DNA of 64,000 nt from Xanthostigma xanthostigma (GCA_963575645.1 OY754466.1:39340001-39404000); one strand, 5' to 3'; positions 1-12,522 are shown, counted from the first letter of the stretch. Numbers and translations are program-made. Notes: generated from the sequence alone by a model not told the origin.

Positions 1-766
1 ACGAAGTTAATGTCAGCGACAGAGCAACCCGAACGGGCACACACTGAGGGCACACGTCTTTGCGAGTGGTCGTGTGGAGAGCGCATGTTTGGAATGTTAA
101 TGTTTATCGCTGGAGATCATTGTTAATTTTATTTGCAGGTTATTTCTTTTAGTGATCTTTGTTCATTGATTGTTTGACGCCGACTCAAAATTACTTAGAT
201 ATACAAGACTGTCACATACGTTCAACTACTTAGATAGAACTTAGTTAAATAAAAAGATTTATTATTTTTTGCTTTTCAGTTTTTCGGCGGTTTCATTTTT
301 TTGTTAAAAAGTTTTTATTTTATAATTTTTTGTGGCTATATAATTTATAATTGTAATACACAACTCAGCATGAGAATCTGTGAGTGAACAATAAATCATT
401 CCTATTTTCCCACCCTTAGGGTAGAAATCTTTTTCCAAATTTATATGAGACCAACTTCGAGGTATACCCTATCCAATAAAAAAAGAATTATCAAAATCGA
501 ACTACTCTGTAAAAAGTTATGCGTGGTCATACATTACAATCTGTGAGTGAACAATCAATAATCCCGTTTTCCTACCCTTAGGGTTGAAATTTTTTTTCCA
601 AATTTATATGGGACCAACTTCGGGGTATACCCTTTCAAATAAAAAAATAATTATCAAAATCGCACTACTCTGTAAAAAGTTATGCGTGGTCATACATAAA
701 TTAAAAAAAAATATATATATACGCGTCGACTTGAGAACCTCCTCCGTTTTTGTTTTTCGTCGGTTA
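1..766. repeat. Left-edge repeat block with RTE-like LINE 3' tail
   Basis: No gene is visible. Two direct copies of a block of about 170 bases (near 370-540 and 541-700) share the words CCCTTAGGGT, CCAAATTTATATG and GTTATGCGTGGTCATACAT. The second copy ends in CGACTTGAGAACCTCCTCCG followed by GTCGGTTAAAA, a tail commonly seen on RTE-type LINEs in Lepidoptera (recognised from memory, not searched). Homology to the corresponding intron of gene C begins only at about 767, so this block is private to the left copy. I recognise nothing in bases 1-360. Confidence 0.5.
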
Positions 767-2130
767 AAAAATTAATTAGTATCTACGTTATATAGGTATA
801 TAAAATTTTTATTGTCATTTAAATAATAATACATTCAATTTAATACAAATAGTAGTTTAGGAGTTTTCAAATTAGGTATTTTTTAACAAAAAAGAATAAA
901 ATAATAGGGAATAAGCGAAGCAGGTCGTTTCGACGCCGATGGTTCGACGCCAACGTTTCGACGCGTGGTAAGTTCGACGCCGTACGTTTCGACGCGGGGT
1001 CAGTTCGACGCCATACTCTTTTTTCGTGCTTTTTTTTATTTTTAAAATAACTTTGCATCATCATTCAAATAAATGCGATATGCCTGATATAATATAACAT
1101 ATATTTTATATCTATATATATAAAACAAAGTCGTGTTAGTTACACCATTTATAACTCAAGAACGGCTTAACTGATTTTAAAAAACTTTTTTTTGTTCGAT
1201 TCTAGTAAAGTACAACGACAGGTTTTTCTTATCAACGAGGTAATTCCTGTTGAATTATTTGTTATAGCTTTTTGGGTTTCACATTAACATTTATTATAAT
1301 ATATATAAACTTATTTATTTGAATCACGCTTCATATATATAACATATAAAATATATATTATATTATATCAGGCATATCGCATTTATTTGAATGATGATGC
1401 AAAGTTATTCTAAAAATAAAAAAAATACGAAAGAAAGTACGGCGTCGAACTGACCCCGCGTCGAAACGACCTCGCGTCGAAATGACCACGCGTCGAAACG
1501 TTGGCGTCGAACCGTTGGCGTCGAAACGTTGGCGTCTAACTGACGTGTACCGGGAATAAGTATAGGTGGAAAGTATTAGGGACAATGGGAAAAGTTTAAA
1601 AAAACCCATATCATCTCGATGCACATGTTATGTTTATGATGTAGTCAATTAAAATTTATTGTTTTAGAAATATGTGCTTTAGTCTTTTATGCTTATATTT
1701 TTTGTATTTCAGAGTTGATACTTGGTAGTTTCCGATTTTATTAATGAGACGATTTGGGTTTTTTCGCATTTTTCAAAGAATTTTTTAGACATTTCTTTTA
1801 TAATATCAATTATGTATCTACTTATTTTCTAATAAAATTAAGTTTGAATTTATATTTATTAACGAAATATTAATGAAAAATTAATAACAAACATTTTTTT
1901 TTGTTTGTTATTAATTTTTCATTAATATTTCGTTAATAAAATAAATTCTAACTTAATTCTATTAGAAAATAAGTAGATACTAATTAATTTTTATATTTTT
2001 TTGATTATTTCTGAAGAAGATCCAAATCCGGACCGAAACGTCATCTATTGAATTACAATTTTATAATTTTTGTTAATACTTATATAGTTTGAAAAAGTTG
2101 GTCGATAATTTTATTTATTTGTAGTATTTA
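767..2130. repeat. Foldback element abutting exon 4 of receptor A
   Basis: The arms read toward each other: TTAATTAGTATCTA on the left and TAGATACTAATTAATTTT near 1974. A shared end motif is TTGGTCGATAATTTTATTTA at 2099. The matching element upstream of gene C exon 4 (28905-29734) has both arms complete, whereas here the left arm is cut at 767. The right arm ends only about 20 bases before the splice acceptor of exon 4, so the element supplies the end of that intron. The same end motif recurs near 6700, 8610, 40420 and 51570. Confidence 0.6.
916..1551. mobile_element. TIR/foldback insertion with 9-bp target duplication
   Basis: It is flanked by GGGAATAAG on both sides (907-915 and 1552-1560), and gene C has a single GGGAATAAG at the empty site near 29171. 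Subterminal arms are built from many TCGACGCC and TCGAAACG words in opposite orientation on the two sides. Inside, 1030-1110 and 1335-1430 are also inverted copies of each other, around a core resembling a Helitron 5' end (TATATATAAAACAAAGTCG). A 9-bp duplication with long arms resembles Mutator-like foldbacks, but no transposase is present. Confidence 0.65.
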
Positions 2131-2152
2131 TTATATTGTTGTTTTTTAATAG

Positions 2153-5100
2153 GCTCTCAATGTAATCGGTGGGCTGTCGTTAATTTATTTAGATATCTTT
2201 GTAATAGTAATGAGCTACGCCATGACCGTTAAATTTCAACAGATCACCATTCGAATTTATACCACTCTGAAGAAAACGGTAATTATCTCTGTTAAAAACA
2301 TATATTTAATACTCCAATATTGCTAGTAGGGATCGAGAGAAAGACTTGACCATTACTGTGCAGACATATAGGCTGTGTGCACGAAGCCTACTGGCGCCGC
2401 TACTGGGTAATAGAGAATTATTGAACTCACTTATGGAAATCGCGACATGTTTTTAAGGTGATAAGACAAAATCTTTAGTTGGCCATGATATGTTAAAAAA
2501 AATGTGATAAGAAAAACTGATGTTAATTTGTTTACACTGACAGTGGAACGTCAAATTAGGGCGCCAACGGTCTTTATTTTAGTTAAATCGCCATCAGCGC
2601 AACAGTCTGGAACACAACAAGCATTTCCAGATCGCTTAATTTTGCCCATGTTTTCTTTGTACCTAATTAAAAAACTTAATAAAATTATAACTATTTTCAC
2701 TTTTAATAAACATTGCTCACTGACATACGGAAAATTTGAGCTGAAGTTTCCCCTAGTGCTCACCACGAACGTTCGCATCGAAAAATTTATAACTCCGTCT
2801 CTCTGCACATAGCCCATATGCATCTGTATCACTTATTGTACGCTGAGTCCCATGCGCATGTCCGTGAATGTATGTCACAACTGGATTTTAAGCTGTGAAT
2901 GGAGATGGCTTGCCCTACTCCACTTGCCAATTGCCCCACTACAGACGCGAGGCTTGTGCACAACGGGTCAAATACCAAGAATGAGATAGAAACATGAGCG
3001 TTTGCTGTCTCACTTACGGCCACTAGCAATATAGGAGTATTGAATATAATATATATGGTTAAGAATATGACTTGAGTATGTCATCAGTTTCATTTGTTAC
3101 AAATTTATTTTTTAGATAACAACTCAGTCATTTTGGAACGAAATCAGACGCGACACTTGCTATGTCAGAAACATGTGTCAAACGCTCGACAACACCATAT
3201 CGACTTTAATATTATTTTCATTAGCATCCAATTTATTTTCAATATGTTTAACATTATTTCAAAGCTTCAGGTACGTGTTTTTTTTCAGAATTTGATATAC
3301 CTACATTGACTTATTTTGAACTGATCAACGTGCGGGTTGTACTTGATGTTGTACATTTTAACACCTTGACGGACAAACCGACTTAGACCGCCATAAAGTT
3401 TGACACGACAGCTGAAGCCGTCGTATACTACGGAACGTTTTATAGCCAGACGGATGTAGCAATCTATTTTTCAGTGTAGAATACATACCCTGTGTGCTTT
3501 GTGTCACCGTACAAAGATCTACTAAGGCAATATTGTCACAACATAACAGCTTATAAAACTAATTCAATTTCAAACATATGAAAAAAATTATAGTGTCAAA
3601 ATTGGAACAAAACTGAATTTTTAAGTGTCCGTCAAAGTGTTAAAAGATTTTAAACATAACATTTATTTTGAAATTTTAACTGTTTATTATCAACAAAAAT
3701 CGGTATCTCGTAAGATATAGTGGATGTTTATAACATATTTAAATTTGATTTGTGATATTAATTGTGGTCGGCTGTAAGATATCTGAGACATATTATCCAG
3801 CACATCAACGATGGGCAACTTCCAAAGAGCAACCAGCACTAATCTTTATTGTTTCAAGGTAAATTTACGAAGTGAGACAAGTATAGTTTTCAAGTATAAC
3901 AAAAATATTTTCTCTCATTTTCTTTTACAGTCGCTTATTGGAGCTATGGAGGGTAGAGGTAACCATCTTATATGGGGGTAAAACTGAAAAAGTGTCCATC
4001 TAAAAGCGTCAAATAGCAGTTCAAAAAGTGACCAGAATGGCCCTAGTATAGAAAAAGTGTTTAATGTAAACCAATGTAAATTCAGCAGGTGTAGACGAAA
4101 TGGTGTGCTGAAAGGAAAACATACCGCTTAACTAGCGGTATGTGCTCTATTTAATATTTTTGGCGACTAAAGTAGTTAATATATTCACAGTAAATAAAAC
4201 CTTAATCACTTATGTAGTCAAGCATTATTTGGTAAATATAACCTATAAAATCATCAGAGAGAAATTGACACCCTTCCTACGGCAGCGCCATCTTAATTTC
4301 ACTCTTTTTGACGGACACTTTTCATACACAGATATAATAGTTCTCCTTATCCTCTACCCTCCATAATTGGAGCTACCTGGAGAGTTCCTAGGAGCTCAAA
4401 CAGCCGAGGTTGCCCAGCGCTGCAGTACATGGACACTCCGGCAAACAGAATTGTTAATACAGCGTTTAATATCAATTTTAGAGATGCGCATGCAGAGTCA
4501 TTTGTGTCGGAAATTCATTATGTTTATTATATCTATTCATTCACCTTAAGAACGGTACGTGTACTGTGGGTCACCATTGCTGCTTCAAAAGTCTACGAGG
4601 AGAGTCGCCGACCTCTGACACTTTTATTTTCTGTACCACAACGAGAATATTTTATCGACGTGAGTATATGAAAATACCAAAAACTACAATATTTTTATTT
4701 AGGTATATTCGCAAAAGTAATGCCTAAGAATTGTGAGAGCACATTCCCGAAATTCGACCAACTATTTACAGGCCAATATACAAATAAAAATTCCAGCCAA
4801 TTGGGCGACGGGATCATTCCAACTTCAAAAATGTTGACATTTGATTATAATAAAGAAAATAAAATTTCTGATATCGCGTGAGGTGACGCGGGTAATGGCT
4901 AGTATTCAATATGATATTAACTATTCGTTACCATGGTTACCTACATAATATGTTCCACGTCATGTAAAAATTAATCAAAGCATGCCTAACTAGTTTATTT
5001 CTATGGATATAATAATAATAATCATTACAATTAGATTCCAAATACAGCATATTTTCACTGAATTAGTGAAAGCATAATAATATTAAACGATTATCGTAAT

Positions 5101-8100
5101 AATATTTTTTTAGAAGGCTTATATATAAGAAAAATTTAAATGTCACTGTCGGGACTTGAACCCGAAACAACCAATTTTGCGTTGGCTGAGTTACATTACT
5201 CTACAGTGCCCACGATGTTTCGGGTTCAAGTCCCGACAGTGACATTTAAATTTTTCTTATATATAAGCCTTCTAAAAAAATATTATGACGATAATCGTTT
5301 AATATTATTATGCTTTCACTAATTCAGTGAAAATATGCTGTATTTGGAATCTAATCGTAATGATTATTATTATTATATCCATTGTAATAAATTACAGCAA
5401 TTAAAAATCTTTCTCTTGGTTTATTAGTTTAGTTTATTTCTGATAGATCCTTAATACAAAAGAGCGGCTGATTTCTTTTTATTTTCAAAATATTTCCGAA
5501 ACTATAAAGTTTAGATAAAAAAAATTTTTAACAAAACTTTCTTGCAAAAATAAATAGAATAATAAGCCGTTATGAAAAGTATACCATTATTATATAAAAA
5601 AACACCGTTATAGCATATATCTCTTCTGCGCATGCGCCGATTTACCCCAAAAACAATAGGGCTCTTCATACTTGCATACCAAACATCCTCCCAAAATTTG
5701 GATTCAATCCGCTTATCCGTTTGACCTGTATCGTGTTCACAGACAGACTAACAGACACACAGAGATTTTCCAAAAATATGTTTTTTGAATTCGGGGGACC
5801 TCAAAACGGAAAGATATTGTAAAATTTTTGAAAAGTGATTTTTGACCTAAATTAGTACCAATCCCCACTTGTGGGTTGGAATGGTAAAATTAGTCGATTT
5901 CTGACTCAAGCGCAAGTGTTGTAGAGGGAAATTATTATATTCAAGTGTGTAAGTTAAACGCCAAAGACCTCAGCTGTTTAGCGTCTATAATCTACAATTT
6001 ATGACCCTTTTTGAAGGATGTTAAATTTTTCTTTAAAACTAGTCTTTACTGCTTTCAGATTTAAACGGTAACAATAATATATGTTTACTTCTGCTGTATG
6101 AGTAATTTTAAATATTATGTTTCAGGCTGAGCGGTTAACCGAACAACTTTGTACCGAGCAAATAACATTAACAGGCATGAAATTCTTCTCAATGAAACGG
6201 TCTGTCATATTAACGGTAATTTAAATTGAAAACTAACGGAATTTTCCATTAAATTCTTTTCAAGATTTTAAAAATCATAACCATGAGACCATTCGCGCGT
6301 CTCAAGATATTCTTGTAAGATATACTGCCAGAATATTGATCGAATTGCTCGAGATTAGTGATGTGTCGCTCCTGAGCGAGTCGTTCATAATGAATGACTC
6401 CTTTCACGGAGCGAAGCCATAGTCGCTCTTTTTTGTGAATGACTCACTCCGAGCGCCATTGCTCTATGCTGAGCTGTCTTATACTGTTGCAGTCGCACAT
6501 TTATAGAGCGCACACAGCACAAACCACAGAGGCACTAGTGAATTTTGCACGTACGGAGTTATCTTTGCCGAGTCATTTAATGTTGAATAACACACTGTAA
6601 GTGCAATAGTACTAAGCTTACAGTGACTTAAACCATTCACATTGACGTCGTTGACAAATATATAATATTGTAACAATAAACATTATTATTCAATAAATAA
6701 AATTATCGACCAATTTTTCAGACAATATATTATAGACCGGGCTCTCAGTGGAGTTCCGTTTGCAAAAATTGCGGACCTCAATCTGACTTCTGATATATAT
6801 TGTATAGATCCCAGACATCCTACAAACAAATGTTGCCAACCAGTTTTGTGGTCCCCCTCCCCCTCCCCGGCAATTAAAAATGGCATACTACAAATAAAAA
6901 AAAAAAATCATCAAGCCATGCCGTGTGGGGTATCAAATGAAAGGGCTTATTGAGTAGATCACGAATATATAGCACACTATAACATTTTTTACACTTTCTC
7001 TAAGAATTTTTTGAAAATTTACTAAAATGCTCCATTTTCGAGTTAACTTTAAACCACTATAGATTGAAAACTAATGAATATATTTATATAATTATTATTT
7101 TTAATAACTAACAATAGTCCATTGTTTACGAACCAATAGTTCGTACAGTGAAAATGTTGCACGGGGGAGCGGGGGGAGCAATCAAAGATGGCGAGTTTCG
7201 ATATTTCAATATATTTCTTAAAATTTCGGACTCTCAGTGGAGTTCCGTTTGCAAACATTGCGGACCTCAATCTGACTTCTGATATATATTGTATAGATCC
7301 CAGATAGCCTATAAACAGATGTTGCCAACAAGTTTTGTAGTCCCCTCCCCCCTTCCCCTCCATCACAAATATTACTGATAAATTACAAAGATTTTTGGTT
7401 TTAATATGGAATTTCATTAGAAAATTAGTACTTATGTGTCTATATGTGCCATAAATAAAAAACAAGGCAGTAAAGTAAACCAATAGAACATAATATGTAT
7501 TTATTTTGATGCAATTTTACGAAATTTCAAATTTACGAAAAAATGCTTACACGCATGCAAGTAACAGTTTGATTTTGTTACAAGTTTTTACAATTATTAT
7601 TTACACATTTACACAAGGATATACATTTCAGTGCTGCTTTTTTGCAAGTACACGGTTTTATTAAAAAGTCAGGTAGAGATTTTTTTGTCATTTGCTTTGG
7701 GTAAAGGTTTCCTTCGCGTAACTCGTAACCAAATTGAAAGATTAATATGCTCAAATATTGGTTCAAAAGAGCTTTTCCATATATAAACTTGAGCGGATGC
7801 TCTCAAGCAGTGTAAATGCAATGCATCAGAGGTACATATAATTCTTGTCAAATTTAAGGCAAAGCCTATGTTTTGGCACAACAATTTGTGTCGAAGATCA
7901 TCTGCTGTTGTTTGTTGCTTAGAAATTAAGTAACTGCAAACTTTTTCGAGATCTGTAAATTGCTCACTAGTTAAAAGCCCATTACCCATAGCAGAAACTG
8001 CATCCTGAACAAAATCCAGATTCGCGGCGTTCAACATTTGTGTCTTTGTACCTATGCGACATGTGGTGTCGCAGCCAGTTACAGAGTGCAACCCTGGTAA

Positions 8101-10152
8101 AATATCACATATATTTTCGCCAAGACTTCGTGCAGCTAAATGGCACCCAAGAAAACGGTTTTTCTTTCGTGATCCCTTAAACCACAAAGCGCGGCAACCT
8201 AAATTTTTAAGTTTATTCGAGAAATAAAGGCCTAATACAAAGATATCGGTGTCAGGGCTTAGAATAATTATCTCTGCACTGTCGTTGTGTTTGACAGAAT
8301 GAAAAATATGGCAGAACATTCTTGAATCTAATTTTGACAATATTACAAAAAAGAGAGAGCGTTAATGTAACAAAGCTTGCTACAATGGTTTTGACGAGCT
8401 GGCAACGTCGCATGACACAGGACCGCGCGCGCGCGCGGCAACATGGCTTTTTACGATGTCGATAGCATCAGGTAGATGAATCACAAAACATTTCGCGGTC
8501 CGCTATTTTTGCAAACGAACATCCCCTTGTAGCCTGCTCTATTAACAAACAATATAAAATTAATACATTATAATGTATTAATTTTATATTGTTTGTTAAT
8601 ATATTGTCTGAAAAATTGGTCGATAATTTTATTTATTGAAGAGTTCTAATCAGACGTTAATCAAAGATTTAAACATTATTATTGTTAAGCTTTTATTATA
8701 CTTTATAGTTTATCCGAAATGCGAATAATATAAGATCAGAATCTTATGAAAATGAGCTCAGAGCTGAGTATGTGTATTGTGCTGTGCAATGCTAAGTGAC
8801 TCCTGAGCATGCATGATGACAGTTCACACCTCTGCAGTCTGCACTTTTGTGTAGTGCATACTGTCTAGTGTCGCTCCTTTGAACGACTCGCTCTGAGCGA
8901 CTCTTTTTAGTGAGCGGAGCGCACGGAGCCAGCTCTCAATGAAGCGTCATGTGGACACATCACTACTCGAGATATCGCAAGCAACTTCAAGATAGAAAAG
9001 GGAACCAGTCAGGAGCTCGGAAAGCCGGACGAAAATGGCTGCCTACATGGGGAAAAACGGCAACTGCACTCTTGTGTTCTCCTTTCTCTCTTTTAGATAT
9101 ATTCGCAGGCATAACTTTTATGCGTGGAACGGATATGCTTTGCATTCATTGATTAGTCGTTCCATTAATCAAACCATACTATAATTATGACTCACTCCTT
9201 ACTATAGATGATTTCGTCGTGTCGAGATTGTCGATTATCTCCTCGCCTCAAGCTTCGAGAAATCGGAATATAGAAATCATTAATTAATTGTTGTTGTTCT
9301 AATCCATTTTAAAATATTGTATATGATTAGTTATTGGGCACTTGGACAAATTCATTAATATTCCGCTGAACAGATTTAGATAAAATTTGGGAAGGAGTCC
9401 ATCCTGAGGAATGTCTAAAAAATCCTGAAGGAGGTGAAGTAGGGGATGAAAGTTTGTATGGAGAACCCATCATTTATCTAGTTAGAGATATGAACATTCA
9501 TATTTAAGCTTTCGGTAAGAAATGAAGAATTATTTCAGCGTTTTTGCAAAATCATCACTCAAGGGGGTAAAATAATAAAATAATACGGGTTGTCGCTGCC
9601 GTGCAAAGTCGCGGGTAGCGGCTAGTATCTAATAATTATTTCATTATCCAAATACCCAATAACTTATAATATATAATTTATTAATGATGTTTGGATGAAG
9701 AAATTCTTCGTAGCATAGGATCAGGCAAAAAAGCAATACAATGGTGAAATTGCATTTATTATGCTGACGTTTCGATAATTATTTTTTACATCTTCGGAGC
9801 TCAAATGCAGTTTAGGGTAGTATTTTCAATCAACAAGAAAACTATCCTAAGCCGCATTTGAGCTCCGAAGATGTAAAATATAACTGTCGAAACGTCAGCA
9901 TAATAAATGCAATTCTACCATAGTACCTATTGCTTTTTTCTGATCCTATGCTACGAAAAATTTCTTCATCCAAGCATCATAGTCAACCAAGATCATATTC
10001 ATCTCTGCGTTGAGATAAGTTTTCTTAATAATTGATTAATATTCCGTAGTATCAAGCCCTAATTGGTTATTACAAAATTAGAACCTATGGGTTGTTTTTA
10101 GGTTGCTGCAAGTATAGTTACATACGAGCTGGTTCTAATTCAATATACCTAA
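2153..10152 (+). CDS. Sugar gustatory receptor A, exons 4-8 (5' part outside window)
   Basis: C-terminal half of a seven-transmembrane insect gustatory receptor of the Gr5a/Gr64 sugar clade. These proteins form ligand-gated cation channels in taste neurons. Exons: 2153-2278, 3116-3270, 4482-4659, 6126-6215, 10102-10152. All have AG/GT borders and the phases join without stops, giving 199 codons. Visible marks are FVIVMSYAMTVKFQQ (exon 4), LDNTIS and a membrane helix (exon 5), YEESRRPL (exon 6), ITLTGMKFFS (exon 7) and the family signature TYELVLIQY before the stop (exon 8). The product ends QYT, against QYQDG in gene C. Exons 1-3 are not in the window. If the tandem-duplication model is right, they lie just to the left. 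Across exons 4-8 about 29 of 594 aligned bases differ from gene C. The very long last intron holds a hAT element. Confidence 0.88.
3945..4365. mobile_element. TIR element with 8-bp duplication in intron 5 of A
   Basis: Terminal inverted repeats TATGGAGGGTAGAGG and CCTCTACCCTCCATA are flanked by the duplication ATTGGAGC (3937-3944 and 4366-4373). The same insertion sits in gene C at 33439-34177, so it predates the duplication. The 8-bp duplication fits hAT or P-type elements, but the superfamily is not settled. Confidence 0.7.
4813..5885. mobile_element. CATTCCAAC-ended element in intron 6 of A
   Basis: The ends read ATCATTCCAAC on the left and GTTGGAATGGT on the right. Homologous copies are at 34614-35183 (same site in gene C, so older than the duplication) and, inverted, at about 55094-55729. 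The copy here is enlarged by the tRNA-like foldback at 5003-5429. No coding capacity is seen. Confidence 0.6.
5003..5429. mobile_element. Foldback retroposon-like insertion with tRNA-like core
   Basis: It is flanked by a 12-base direct repeat TAGTTTATTTCT (4991-5002 and 5430-5441). The site is uninterrupted in the related sequence near 55535. Arms of about 170 bases fold back on each other around 5180-5215. On the minus strand about 5142-5212 can be folded as a cloverleaf: acceptor with 6 of 7 pairs, D stem GAGT/ACTC, anticodon stem GCCAA/TTGGT with a seven-base loop CGCAAAA, and T arm TCGGG-TTCAAGT-CCCGA. U33 is replaced by G and the A box is poor, so it is tRNA-derived rather than a working gene. 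The long direct repeat suggests target-primed insertion. Confidence 0.6.
6356..8965. mobile_element. hAT element in last intron of receptor A
   Basis: The termini TAGTGATGTG and CACATCACTA are inverted and typical of hAT elements. The 8-bp duplication CTCGAGAT is exact (6348-6355 and 8966-8973). Gene C keeps the empty site with one CTCGAGAT (near 35641), so the insertion is private to the left copy. No hAT transposase is visible. Nested inside are inverted ends (about 6690-6731 and 8583-8640) of the family that also flanks exon 4, and two direct repeats of about 130 bases (6735-6865 and 7228-7360) sharing GTGGAGTTCCGTTTGCAAA. Confidence 0.85.
7578..8340 (-). pseudogene. Frameshifted PIN-like / CXC-tail protein remnant
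   Basis: Minus-strand coding remnant carried inside the hAT-bounded insertion. The first frame (8340 down to about 7740) has ILSPDTDIFVLGLYF, which resembles the acidic strand of PIN-like nuclease folds, then LPGLHSVTGCDTT, the hallmark of a large family of uncharacterised proteins repeated in insect and cnidarian genomes. The second frame (about 7740 to 7578) continues with FGYELREGNLYPKQMTKK and ends in a cysteine-rich CTCKK...CKCVNNNC tail like tesmin/TSO1 CXC regions. A one-base indel near 7735 separates the two frames, so the gene is broken. The N-terminal part of the usual protein is missing. Family membership is from memory of its motifs, and the function is unknown. Confidence 0.6.
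9320..9635. mobile_element. Helitron-like fragment in last intron of A
   Basis: It ends in TCGCGGGTAGCGGCTAGT, the hairpin-plus-CTAG form of a Helitron 3' end. The counterpart in gene C is at about 36450-36782, so it is older than the duplication. The 5' end is less clear here than in the gene C copy. Confidence 0.5.
9735..9960. repeat. Foldback repeat, intron 7 of A
   Basis: Inverted arms around 9825 share TGCTGACGTTTCGA, GAGCTCAAATGC and their complements. It is also present in gene C at about 36895-37125, so it predates the duplication. Confidence 0.6.
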
Positions 10153-11989
10153 GGACGATTAAGGTTTGTTTACATTAATCTGAGTAGCTAAATTTTAGTT
10201 CAAAATCTAAATCATAATATGCTGTATTGTGATTAGAAATTTGTAGAGAAAACGATTTGTTCTGTATAAAAATAAAAATAATTAAATTGTCAAAATTTTT
10301 TTTATAATCATTGATTCTTTATGTTTGCAGATTTAGTTGATAATTTTTTCGTTCTTAAATATTAATTTGAAATTAAAAATATAACATTTAAAAGTACTAC
10401 ACGTTACAGTTGTTATTTCAGACAAGACGGTCATATTCTAATTTTTCCTTCCCAATATAGTAAAATCAAAAGTTTTGCATGTATAAAGGCCGCTGCACAC
10501 GAGGCTAGAAACGCTGCTAGATTCCTTGCTAGATGTGTCTACTAGTTTTCTAACGCTAGTTTTCTTGTTTGCTTTTATGTGCGCGCTTCACACGAGACGT
10601 CTTTTCAAGCTTATTTTGTGGATAGATCTGGTGCGCGCGCAGTAGCATTTCAAATATGAACAGAGCAAAACGTGTCTGTTGACTGACTCTGAGCAGAATG
10701 ACGCCATTTTGGTCTGTGGGCGTTTGTTCAAGTCGCCCACGTAACAAGATACTGCTTCCTGATTGGTTCTTGCTCATACCTAGCAGCAGACCTAGCAAGA
10801 AAAATAGCCCCTGTTCTAATTTTAAAACCTATCTTGTGAGCTAGCAGGCGAGTCCGCAGTGACGTCATTTCCAGCTTCGTACCCAGCCGGCCAGCAGAAC
10901 TCCTAGCAGCGTTTCTAGCCTCGTGTGCAGCGACCTTTAGACAATTTGATTTCTATTACAATACCTTCCCAATATATTGGGAAGTTAAAATACTTAACGT
11001 TGATTTCACTGCAGTATTGCCTGCAATTTATTTACCTACTGCAGACTCAGGGTATAAATCAAATCATTCATTATAAAATATTCATTTTCAATGTGTTTTG
11101 TTGTGTCTTTATGAGTGGTTAAATTTAATATACACTTTTCAGTATTTTGGATGTCTAGATAATTTCCTCTATTGTTTTTTTATCATAGACGTTTGCAGAA
11201 GTTTTTCCAAGGGGGAGGCTAGACACCGGGGAGTGTCAAATATATGAAATACCACTCAAAAAGAAAAGGGAATCCGAGCGGTTTCCTCTGGATAGTTTTC
11301 CAAAAATTGTGTGGCCTAAGAGTACTTTTAGATAATTAAGCACGTAAAGCTTTACTAACAGCTTTGATATTTTTTGTTAATTATTAAGAATTGTTGATTT
11401 TAAGTAATAAGAAAAATCGCAAGTTTGTGGACAAAAGTTATATTTATAAATGTACGACGTTTCGTCTATAAATTTATACTTTTTCAAGTACAAATTGAAA
11501 ATTATTTAAAACAATAATTATGAAAATTATTATTATTATTGTTTTAAATAATTTTCATATTGTACTTGAAAAAGTCTAAACATTTCTCGACGTTTCATGA
11601 ATTAATTAATTTTAAGGAAATTTGGTCCACATGTTGAAATCCATCACCGCATGAAGCTTATTTAAAATGGGCCTAATCGGATCATTTTAAGGGTGGTTTT
11701 AAGAGTTGAAAAATATTTTTGGGCTGAAAAATATTTTTGGGCTCAAAAATATCGAAAAATGTGCTACCAAAATTTGAATAAAATCGATCCGACAGGACCG
11801 GACTTACAAATTTTATGAAAACACTAGTTTGCGAATAGGGATTCATTTACTGATGAAGGGTGTGTTTTTTGGTGCAAACGCTGGATTGATATTAATATTG
11901 AAATTAAATAAAAAAGTATTACTTTAAGGGAATGTATTAAGGTATTAGGTACTTCCGAAAAAAATTTAAAAAAAACTTTCGAACTGGCG
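10153..11989. other. A-B intergenic region
   Basis: No gene is seen. It holds a CACACGAGG-family MITE (10486-10938), a foldback with the AT-rich core ATTATTATTATTATTG (about 11440-11580) and a stretch colinear with 37316-41557 between C and D. Because the downstream gene B is broken, any promoter here would now drive only a transposon-fused fragment. Confidence 0.6.
10486..10938. mobile_element. CACACGAGG-family MITE, copy 1
   Basis: About 450 bases with terminal inverted repeats AAGGCCGCTGCACACGAGG and CCTCGTGTGCAGCGACCTT. It is shared with the other duplicate at 37625-38095. The family has about ten copies in this window and no coding capacity. Confidence 0.75.
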
Positions 11990-12522
11990 ATGTTGAAGTA
12001 TTTAAGAGCCCGTTTCCCCTGGTTTTCTCAATGCAATACAGTGGTCTGCGGTCCCGTATAAATCTGATCGTAAAACGAGAGATAATATTATGAAAAATTA
12101 TTTTTATGGAGATTAAGGATCAATCTATGTCCCTATTGTACCATTTTTTTAATTTTTTTAGCAGAAAAATTTTTATAAAAATTTTAAAAACCGTAAAAAG
12201 TGTCTTTTAAAAGCATTCGCCATTAATTAACAAAGTAAAAAATGAAAAATTTGTTACAATACGGACATAGATTGATCCTTAATATAACTAGAAAAAAATA
12301 TGCCGTAGCCTGTTTTCCAAAATTACGACCCAGTTTATACGGGAAGCCGTAGCTCTGCAATGAAAAAATATCGTAATATGTTGAATTGACTGGTGCTGTA
12401 ACTACGGAAAGAACGGGTGTTTTTGAAATTATCATCTGTGCTGGCATGTGCCGTTAAAATTTAGGGCTGGGTTGTATACTATATAGTGGTTTGATATATT
12501 CGTTGCAACGATTTTAATTTAA

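Noticed and set aside
2504-3029. Overlapping frames on both strands between exons 4 and 5 of A
   Set aside because: No family resemblance. The equivalent stretch in C (30120-30640) has several small indels and is plainly intron.
4367-4481. Possible extension of exon 6 of A upstream to 4367 or to the AG at 3930
   Set aside because: The phase works only from 4482 (acceptor TTTTAG), which also matches exon 6 in C and D. The upstream frame is intron and transposon flank.
5140-5225. A functional tRNA gene
   Set aside because: The cloverleaf lacks U33, has a weak A box and sits in the loop of a foldback element. It is called as tRNA-like only.
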